Assembly: GCA_964036045.1 (NCBI GenBank)
Contig: OZ038383.1
Span: 111,573,241-111,637,240, forward strand
Source of the DNA: Eutreptiella sp. 'Long Island Sound 2002'
Taxonomy: Eukaryota; Euglenozoa; Euglenophyceae; Eutreptiales; Eutreptiaceae
DNA: 64,000 bases
Direction: 5' to 3'
This document shows positions 1 through 9,200 of this stretch, piece after piece. A model generated the notes under the pieces. That model was not told the DNA's origin, did not search any database, and was given only the letters and a program-made list of their open reading frames with translations. Position 1 is the first letter of the stretch; every line of letters begins with the position of its first letter. The translations under genes and the position numbers were made by a program.

Positions 1-2
1 GC

Positions 3-66
3 GTGCTGTATCCGTCGTACCTGTCCTGCCCCGTCAACGACCGCGAAGGCCAGAGGGACAATCTAG
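3..66 (+). CDS. possible 3' end of an exon at the left edge
   Basis: Twenty-one open codons plus one base run from the window edge to a possible splice donor (TCTAG then GTACTT). The peptide has a mixed composition (Y, N, E, D, Q) unlike the repeats that follow. It would be on the opposite strand to all other genes here. The minus-strand frames are also open over this short distance, so this is only a candidate. Confidence 0.15.
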   Translation, partial: CCIRRTCPAPSTTAKARGTI

Positions 67-208
67 GTACTTGGGAGGTGCCGTCTGTGCTTGCGTGCGT
101 ATAATGTGTTGTGGTGGGTGCTGTGTCAGTGGTTGAGTCACCGGGCTCGTGCCGTGATGGCGCAGCTTCGATTCCCGCTGCCTGCATGGCCCTGCTGCCG
201 AAGAGAAG

Positions 209-255
209 GCACACACACACACGCACGCCCGCACGCCCGCACGCCCGCCCGCACG

Positions 256-308
<53 letters not shown>
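209..308. repeat. compound CA / CGCA microsatellite
   Basis: About 100 bp of (CA)n with a central block of CACGCCCG and (CG)n, ending in an uninterrupted run of CA of about 45 bp. Confidence 0.95.
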
Positions 309-310
<2 letters not shown>

Positions 311-369
311 CAAAGGGGGCAATGCGCCAACCCCAGCCCAAGGCAAACACACGCCCACAGACCGTGAAA

Positions 370-540
370 AATGTAAGTCGTGTACAAAAAAACCGTCTAG
401 TCGTGTAATTTTTTTTTTTGCTGTAATTCGTGTGAATTATAAAAAAAAATTGAATTTTTTTATTTTTGCGGTAAGGGAGTGTAATTTTTTTATTTTTGCG
501 GTAAGTCGTGTAAATTATAAAAAAAATTGAAAATTGAAAG
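370..540. repeat. AT-rich dispersed repeat, copy 1
   Basis: Repeated modules of the type GTCGTGTAA followed by a long T-run, then GCGGTAAG. The same modules recur at 2565-2850, so this is a dispersed family rather than local low complexity. There is no coding signal. Confidence 0.7.
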
Positions 541-918
541 AAATGCAACCTTTGCAATACATGCGCAATATGTACAGCTGCCGGTTCCGTATGGCACCCC
601 ATAGCGACCTTAACGATGGGACGCCGGGTCCACAAAGCACATAGTACTCTGCGTGGCCACCAATTAGTTGGGACTCGGCCAATATAACATAGTTTCACAT
701 GGAGTCATTGGCACTAGACACAAAATCAGGCCAAAGAAAAGAGTCCTGACAGGGCCATGGCAGGATTGTGTATAAAGTCTGATGTCCGGTGTGGCATGTT
801 GTTTTTGCAGTGTATACAACAAGATGTGTGATATGCCTGATATAGATCTGATGCTTGGAGGAAGGGGGGGGGGGGGTTGGTGTCCAAATGGATGTGCAAA
901 AAGTTGATGCCCCCCACC

Positions 919-1560
919 CCATAGGTCCCAATAGGCCCCGATAGGTCCCCGTAGGTCCCCATAGGTGCCAATGGGTCCCCAAAGGTCCCCATGAGCCCCC
1001 AAAGGTCCCCATAGGTTCCCATAGGCCCCCATATGTCCCCATAGGTCCCCATAGGCCCCCATAGGTCCCCATAGGCCCCCATAGGCCCCCATAGGTCCCC
1101 ATAGGTCCCCACAGGCCCCGATAGGCCCGCATAGGTCCCCACAGGTCCCCATAGGCCCCCATAGGTCCCCAAAGGCCCCCATAGGTCCCCATATGTCCCC
1201 ATAGGTCCCCATAGGATCCCATAGGATCCCATAGGTCTCCACAGGTCCCCATAGGTCCCCACATGTCCCCATAGGTCCCCATAGGCCCCCATAGGTCCCC
1301 ATAGGTCCCCACAGGCCCCCATAGGCCCCCACAGGCCCCCATAGGCCCCCCATAGGCCCCCATAGGTCCCCATAGGCCCCCATAGGTCCCCAAAGGCCCC
1401 CATAGGTCCCATATGTCCCCATAGGATCCCATAGGATCCCATAGGTCTCCACAGGTCCCCAAAGGCCCCCATAGGTCCCCATATGTCCCCATAGGCCTCC
1501 ATAGGTCCCCACAGGTCCCCACAGGCCCCCATAGGTCCCCACAGGCCCCCATAGGTCCAT
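919..1560. repeat. 10-bp minisatellite (ATAGGTCCCC type)
   Basis: About 64 tandem copies of a 10-bp unit, mainly ATAGGTCCCC and ATAGGCCCCC, with ATATGTCCCC, AAAGGTCCCC and ACAGGTCCCC variants. The block registers almost perfectly in tens. Because 10 is not a multiple of 3 and the unit has no stop on the minus strand, all three minus frames stay open and give the same 10-residue peptide repeat (GPMGTYGDLW type). That is a by-product of the repeat, not evidence of a gene. Confidence 0.95.
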
Positions 1561-1618
1561 AGGGCACTTCAACGGCCCGCACAGCACGATCAGCACCTCG
1601 AAGAGGGGAGAGGAACGA

Positions 1619-2470
1619 CCATTTTTGAGCTGCCGAGGCTGGAAAACTACATCAGCAGGTTGTGCCCCAGGCACTTGGGGAGCCCCCCCCCCCCCCCGAC
1701 ACCCAAATAGGGTGAAAAACACATAAAGAGGGGCTAAAACATGCTTTATGTAGGATATTTGATCATTTTGGATTGTCAGAGTATCAAAAAGATCAGTTTC
1801 GGAAATTTCCATTTTTGAGCTGCCGAGGCTGGAAAACTACATAAGCAGGTTGTGCCCTGGCCCCCTTGGGAGCCCCCCCCCCCAACACCCAAATAGGGTG
1901 AAAAACACATAAAGAGGGGCTAAAACATGCTTCACCTAGGATATTTGATCATTTTGGATTGTCAGAGTATCAAAAAGATCAGTTTCGGAAATTTCCATTT
2001 TTGAGCTGCCGAGGCTGGAAAACTACATAAGCAGGTTGTGCCCTGGCCCCCTTGGGAGCCCCCCCCCCCCCCCCCCCCCAACACCCAAATAGGGTGAAAA
2101 ACACATAAAGAGGGGCTAAAACATGCTTTACATAGGATGTTTGATCATTTTGGATGGTAAGAATATATAAAAAATCAGTTTTGGAAATTTCCATTTTTGA
2201 GCTGCCGAGGCTGGTAAACTACATAAGCAGGTTGTGCCCTAAACCCCTTGGGACCCCCCCCCCAAAACCCAAATAGGGTGAAAACACATAAAGAGGGGCT
2301 AAAACATGCTTTACCATAGCATATTTCATCATTGTGAGAGGTCACAACATCAAAAAAATGTTTTGCAAAAATTTCCATTTTTGACCTGTAGAGGGTGGAA
2401 AACTGCTTAAGCAGTTTGTGCACACACCAAATGCCATTGAACCACCTACAAAAAGCAATTTCGAAGGCCC
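1619..2470. repeat. tandem repeat of 184-196 bp, about 4.5 copies
   Basis: Copies start at about 1619, 1809, 1995, 2191 and 2375 (last one partial and diverged). Each begins CCATTTTTGAGCTGCCGAGG, carries a run of 9 to 19 C residues near its middle, and ends with TTGGAAATTT or similar. Copy length differs mostly because the C-run length differs. Minus-strand ORFs that read through this block are shared by all copies and are not convincing genes. Confidence 0.93.
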
Positions 2471-2564
2471 ATGGCACGGGCTACATAGGCCTAGCGGCCA
2501 CTACGTGGCCACAGGTGGGCACATCCCCTACGTGCATGCATTTTCAGTAAAATTGGTAATTGCT

Positions 2565-2661
2565 TCTTTGCGGTAAGGTCGTGTAATTTTTTTATTTTGC
2601 GGTAAACGCGTGTACGAAAAAATCGTCCAGTCGTGTAATTTTTTTATTTTTGCTGTAAGTC
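2565..2661. repeat. AT-rich dispersed repeat, copy 2
   Basis: Same GTCGTGTAA plus T-run modules as at 370-540, directly beside the palindrome that follows. Confidence 0.7.
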
Positions 2662-2852
2662 GTGTAATTTTTTTTTTCCGCTGTAAATGTAAATGCGCGT
2701 AACAAAAAAACCGTCAGGTCGTGTAATTTTTTTTTTTTTTGCTGTAAGTCGTGTAAGCCAGCTTACACGACTTACAGCAAAAAAAAAAAATTACACGACC
2801 TGACGGTTTTTTTGTTACGCGCATTTACAGCGGAAAAAAAAAATTACACAAA
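2662..2852. repeat. near-perfect palindrome of about 190 bp
   Basis: The sequence is an inverted duplication centred on the CA at 2759-2760. The left arm ends GTCGTGTAAGC and the right arm starts GCTTACACGAC. Complementarity continues outward through the T/A runs (14 T against 12 A), the CCGTCAGGTCG segment, the ACGCGCATTT segment and CCGC/GCGG, broken by one 6-bp duplication (GTAAAT) on the left. It is made from the same AT-rich family as 370-540, so it looks like a head-to-head fold-back of one repeat copy. Confidence 0.93.
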
Positions 2853-3025
2853 TTACAACATACACCCACAGACCCCCCACATCCCCCGGTCCCTCACCCT
2901 CTTCACGGCTTCACCGATGCCATGCGGCCGAGTGTGCGCAGGAGCAGAGGCTGCAATCCCACGGCAAGGGCCTGTGCCATTTACGACCGTTGCCGCCGCC
3001 CATATCCCTCTGGCCCCGGGCACAC

Positions 3026-3255
3026 CGGATATGATGAGCTTCCGCCCGTTCAGGTGTTGCCGCAGGAACGTGAGCAATGGCCTGTAGATGCGGTCCGCCC
3101 GCTCCTTAAAGCCAGCGTGCACCCGCCCCGCGACGTCCGGCTCCTGCGAGATCGTCCCCAGAACGTCGTTCTTGATTGCGATGCTGACGCTCTTGGTGCC
3201 CCGGAAGGTGACAATGACATGCCCGGCGTCCTCCCCGATGAGCATCGTGTTGAGC
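3026..3255 (-). CDS. lipase gene, last visible exon (FRGT motif)
   Basis: Acceptor GCCACAG precedes 3255 and donor GTGTGC follows 3026. The exon starts with the third base of a split Arg codon supplied by the 6545-6702 exon. It carries VIVTFRGTKS, VHAGF and KLIISG. The reading stops one residue before the expected catalytic HSLGG element. The open frame continues some distance into the intron, but that part has no family similarity that I can see. Confidence 0.82.
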
Positions 3256-6200
3256 CTGTGGCACGGGGACAGGGGGGGGGGCTGCCCTCAAGGCTCCTGT
3301 TAACAAGGGGAGGGGGTGGGTCCACCCCCCCCCGATTAAGAGGGGGGGTTGGGCCCCCCCCCCTCCCCCCTCCCCTTCCCCCAGTAAGAGGGGGTCTGGA
3401 TGGATGGAGGGATGGATGGCGTAAGCTTGCAGGGGGCCGTACCCTGGGACACAAGCACCGTGGCTCTGCTTGCTTGCGGTCGGCAGGGACTTGGTGGGGT
3501 TCGGGGGTCGTCAGCAGTCTGCAGGGCTGTGAGACCAGACAGCTGGAGTTGGACCCAGTCGTGCTAGTGAGGGAAGGACACAGTAGCCGCCGTGGGAACC
3601 CGCCTCCGGTGCAAGCAACCCAACCCATCCCAACCCAACCCAACCCCCTCCTTTGGGCGGGGCTCGAATGAACCCCCCCCGGCGCAAGCCAATGTTCCCC
3701 CCGCCAGGTCACGTAGCAAAGCGAAACTGCCTTGCCCCTTTTTTGAGCCATTAGTTAATTGCCGCATACCCCTTGCCAAACTTGAAATGCAGGCCTGAAC
3801 CTCTGCACACCAAGTCACAATGCTAGTGCACTTGAAAATCGTTGAAGGCAACATTTTAGGCATTTGTATTGAGGAAATAAGCTTTTGGCCCTCGGTGCCC
3901 CTTTCCACAACCCCCCTCTCCCTGAATTTGGGGGGGCTCCAAACCCCCCCCCCCAGGGACTTGCTTGAGCGGGGGGGGAGGGGGGGAGGGGGTCCAGGGG
4001 GGAGCCCCCCCGTCGGAACTTACCTAGTCCACAGGGAACAGTAAATTTATTGGGCAACGAACCACTCAGCACATGGAAATGTCATCTTGTTGGTAGCAAA
4101 CAAAGCCAATTCATCATTGCAGGTCAATTCAGGGTTCCCTCATCTAATCAAGACACAACAAATACAACAAAGCGGGACATTCACCATCTCATGCCAACTC
4201 ACAGTGATCATGGTCAATCAGAATTAGACTCCCCCGAACTGGAGCCTCCATCTGTAGTGGAAGTGGAGCTGGAACCTGATGATGATGAGGAATCTGAGTC
4301 ACTGCCTGAATGGGAGACATCAGACAAGTGTTGCCATTGGCACACTCAAAAACAGTGTGGCACATGCCTTTTGTGCCTCATTGTATGCTTCTTGTCTCTT
4401 CCGGCCAGTGATCCTATCTTTAAACCTAAAATAAAGCAGCGCGTCGATTACCTCTTTGCGTTTTGCGCGTGGCGACGGTTGGACTGGGGAGCAGAAATAC
4501 ACTGACAACGAGCGTTGGGTCATGGTAATCTGCAAGACAAGGAATGCAGAGTACACATAAAACGATAAGTAAACAGTGTGTGGCGTGCGCCGAAGGCGCT
4601 GAGAAATTTTTTCCCCGTCACCAAAAAAAGTTCCCAAAACCCAGGTTTTCAGCTGCACTTGAGCTGAGGGGGGAGGGGGGGAGGGGGTCCAGGGGAGGGG
4701 GGGAGGGGGTCCAGGGGGGAGGCCCCCCCCCCCCCCCCCGTCGGAATGAAAATTCAAGCAAGTTCCCCCCCCCCCCGTAAAATTTTCACGGGCCCTTCAC
4801 CGTGTTTTGGAAGCGCTTCATGTCGTGTGGTGTCTCTGTGCCTTCGTCGCTTTGTGTAGCGATTGACACGTTTGCTGACATGCAATGTGCAATGGGGAAA
4901 GTACTGCTGGTACGTGAGAGTGCGACCGTTGTGCCTCTTGCTCCCCTTCATCCCACTTCTCCCCCCTGCCCCCACCCCAAAGCCCACAGCCTCCAGCGTC
5001 CAACGTCCAGTGTCCCCGTGAAACCCCCACCCACCCTAAGGCACAAGAGGCACAAGAGACGATCCGCACAAGAAGTGCACGCGTCAGTGTCCTAAACAAC
5101 CAGAGGCCCCTCTTGGTCACACACAGTGACACACGGAGATGACCTGCGGGGGGAGAGGGGCTAAGGGGCAGACACCAGCAGAGGGGTTGGTGCTCCCGGA
5201 CTGGTCACCATTCACTGCTGGGGCCATGCCCCCCCCCGCCTCCCCCCCATGCCCCATCACTGCCGCGCCACAGGCCCCAGCGGTGCTCCTCCGCACCCCT
5301 GCACCAGCCACAGCGTGTCAGGCCGTGCCCCCTGTGGAGGGGGGGGGGGGCTTGCCCCCCTCCCTCAAGCCCCACCCCTGTCGACCCCAATCATGCACCA
5401 ACGGTCCCCAAGAAAAATTTCCTGTGACGCAGCATGCTGCAGCATGCTTCAAGCCGCAGGTGGGGGGTACCCAGATTTTCCAAAAAAAAAAAAGTGGCAA
5501 AACCCCAAACCAAACACAAAGCAATGCATCTCCCGACCCCCTGCAAAGATGAAGACAACAGAATCATTTCATGGGTGGTCATGTTGCTACTCCTCCTCCT
5601 CACATTTCCGCTTTTTGTCCATTTTGACATACATGATTGCCAAATGCCGCAACGTCTCATTACTCATATTGAAACGATCATGTGTTAGGATGTGTCCCTA
5701 CCTCTCCTTGTTCCTCTTGGGTTGTGTTGTCCCCTCCTCAGTGGGTTCAACAGTAGACATCAGAAGACAAAGTGAAGAGAACAATGATCTGTCAAAGCAC
5801 AGCACAGGAAAAGAAAAACGAAAAAAGCAGGCTGGCTTGTGTACCCTGCCCCGGCCCCTGTCTGGGATGCCGCATTTTGCTCATCCCTGGAATTGAGCCA
5901 GTGACCTCTCAGTTCCGGATGCACTGTTTAACCATTAGAGTACTGGCCATCTCTGGCGGATAGTGTATCGGGGATGGCATTGATATTTTGGTCCGAAATT
6001 TTCTCCAAAAAAATCCCAACCCAATTTTCAGTGTACCGCATGCTGCGGCATGCTTCCAAACCCCCACCAACAGGCCCCAAAATCAGGTGCTGCAGCATGC
6101 TGCGGCATGCTGCGGCATGCTTCAACCGCTGGTGCTTGACCCCAATAGCCTTGGCGCCCCTAAAGAGGGGGGGATGGGAGGACAGGGCCAAGGGGGTGCC

Positions 6201-9200
6201 CCAAGGCTATCCTTCAGGGGAAGGAAAGGAAATAAATGGGTTTGTAACGCCAACAGAAACGAACGATCATGGGGACGCCCTCTGCTTCATGGTCAAGACA
6301 TGGCAATACCACAGAAACACTATTGAACAATGGTTGGCGGTTGGCGGTTGGTGGCGGTTGGCAATTGGCGGGTGGTGGCGGTTGGCGGTTGGTTGTCCTT
6401 GGGGGCTGTCCTTAAGGGCTGTCCTTAACCAAAAAAAATTGGGGTTCTTGAAGACAGCCCTGGGGGTGCCCCTGGGGCAGGATGGGGGGGGGGGGGGGGG
6501 TTGACGTGGCACCGTGAGTGGGAGGGGCAGGCCCTGGGGCATACCTCAGGGGGTTGAGGGCAAAGCCCTGGGACCGCATGATGGTCCTGGTGCCCTCCTC
6601 TGAGTACACCCCAAAGGCCAGCATTGTCCAGGCAATCAGCGGGAGGCCCACCTTCGCGGGGTCACTGGGGTCCTCGCCTTCGATGCGGAGGTCGAAGCGC
6701 ACCTGCACAGGGGACCGTGCATCCAGTGCACCGAGTGGGCGTGGCAGAGGGGGCGCGCAGGGGCGGGGGTGGGGGGAGTGGGAGGGGCGACCAGGGCTGC
6801 CCTTGAGAAAAAAGAGAAGAAACGGATCCGCAGCGCCAACAGAAACAAACCTTCACTGGGACGCCCTCTGCTTGATGGTCAGTCAAGACATGGGCAATAC
6901 AAACCACCACAGAAACAGTACTGTACAATGGTTTGCGGTTGGCGGTTGGCGGGGGCTGGCGGTTGGCGGTTGGCGGTTGGTGGTCCTTGGGGGCTGTACT
7001 CCCACCAGACGTCCGGCCACGCCCCTACAATGCAGTCTGCATCCCCCATCAGACTGGGTCTGGTCCGGGGGGGGGGGGGGGTGATAATGGGAGCTCTGCC
7101 CTTCCGGTGCGCCAGGTGCCTGCGATTGCGGGGGTTGACCCAGCCAAAGTGGAGTAGATGCGCCGGTGGGTACTTCAAGTGTAACGCACTTTGGTTGCGC
7201 TTTGTAGAGGCGGGCCTGTGGGCAGTGTGTGTGGTGGGTGTGTGGGGGGGGTGGGGGGCATGTTGCGGGGGTACACCAGAATGGGGCAGTGGCGAGGGGT
7301 GGCGTGTGTGGCGGGGGGGGGGGGGGGGCGCAGTCTTGTGGCCAAGGCTGTGCTTAATGGGAGGGAGGGGGTCTGGGACCCACAAATTGGTGTACTGCAA
7401 ATGGCCCAATCAGATTTTCCCGATTGTAAGTGTCGTTTTTTCCCACGATGGTGACTTTGGTCTGGCGGGGGGGGGTGGTGGCCGGATTGACGCTCCTCCT
7501 TGCAGAACAAAAAAAACTTAAGCACAGGACTGCTTGTGGGTAAGGGTGCCATATCCGTCCCGCTGCCCATAATTGCTGCAGCCTCCTGCCCTCTGGCCTC
7601 CAGCGCAGACAGGCTCCACCGCCAATCATACGCAACACCCTGAAGTCTGCAACAGGGGCCCTACTGCATGCGAGGACAGCCACTCGCTTCCACGTACCAC
7701 GCACCAGCGGGTCCCAGGCAGTGCGGCATTGGGGCAATCCGGGCGCATCCCCTGTCCCCGCGTCCCGTCCCATGTCCCAGCGCACTGCATTACAATGAAC
7801 ATGGTTTTGGGGCGGACATACTGGCTCAGCGGACAAGGCCACTGGGCCTGCCGGACAACCAGCCGGCGCGTTGTCCGCCGAGCCTTCGTCCGGTACACGC
7901 TGGCAACCCCCATACGCGGAACAGTGATGGTACTCCCAAACCAAAACCCGACCCAAACCATACGCTAAACACGGAAACCCTGTCTCTCACTCGACACCTT
8001 CCCCTATTGTGTGTTCCTTGCTCCCTTCGCTCGCCCAAGACCCGCACCTATGCACCTTCCTCGCTGGCTTCACGTGCTCAAGAGACATGCACGTGCACAC
8101 GGGTAAATGCTGACCTTCCTTTGGGGGACAGGGGCAAAGGCCCCCTACCAACACGCCGACAATGTCTGCAATTACCAGACATCCACGTCCACAAACCGCA
8201 CACCGCGTCTGAAGACTACAGACCGCCTTCTTGAGTGCATTGGGTAAACACAGCGGAATGAACCGGACGAGCGGCTCTGCCGGTACGTCCGGTTATCTCC
8301 ATCGCCTCCTCCCCAAACCGCCCATGCCCCTGCGTACCCCTCGGCCCATACCCAAGACCCCAGGGCACATACCCTCCCCTTGTGCGCCAGGTGGCACCAC
8401 AGTGTCTCATCATCCCCAGACAGCAACAGACTGTAAGCCCCCATGACCCCCACGCCCGCCTTCGCATCCGCCGGGCACTCGTGCGTGTACACGCCATCCG
8501 CCGCGCGGCCGGGGATCGCTTTGCTCGAGAAGAATTGGTCCGCGGGGGGTCCGGTGGAGGGGGATTTGGAGCTGCTGGGCCCCGTCGACGCAGGGGCAGT
8601 GCCCAGTGCGAGCTGCGTCGCGCCGAGGCAGTGGCCACACGGGCGGCCCAGAGGCCCGGCGGAGGGGCGCTGGCTGCACGTCACGGCGATGTGGGGGGCG
8701 GTGCCAGAGGCCATGCTGCGGCCGGGGCGCGGGAGGGCGGCGAAGGCCCGGGCCGGGCGGCGGCGGGGCAGCACGAGGTCGTAGGCGTCGCGGGGCTGCA
8801 GGTACACCCCCCCGTCGTGCAGCCCCAGGGCCGTGAACAGGAACTGCGTCAGGAGGGCGGCATCGTGCTCACGGGAGCTGGCGGGCAGGCCCTGGGAGAG
8901 GGGCACGCGGGGTTGGACACCAGGAAACCGGAGGCGAGACGTCGTGAAGGGGGGGCTACGTCGGACCCTTCGGTGGACATAGCCCGTGTCACTTCCCCCC
9001 CCCCCAAGAGCTACTGCATGGCACCCACTCAAAGGCACATGACTTCAAAGAGGAGGGGAATGAAAGGCGAAGCAAAGGGGCAGTATCTGCGCCACTACTC
9101 TACGGCGGGTACACCCGGAATGGGTCGGCATTGAAGCCCTCCCAAAATGCCCCCTAAGGAGAGCAAACCCTTGGGTACAAGACCTGCGTAAACATCTCTC

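Noticed and set aside
664-1812. Minus-strand ORFs of 268-382 codons with GPMGTYGDLW repeats
   Set aside because: They are the 10-bp minisatellite read in three frames, joined to tandem-repeat sequence. No composition or splice signal marks one frame as real.
4050-4505. Plus-strand ORF of 151 codons with an acidic stretch
   Set aside because: It has an acidic segment (VEVELEPDDDEESESLPEWE) and a Cys cluster that could be a transposon remnant, but no recognisable domain, and it lies antisense in a lipase intron. Left uncalled.
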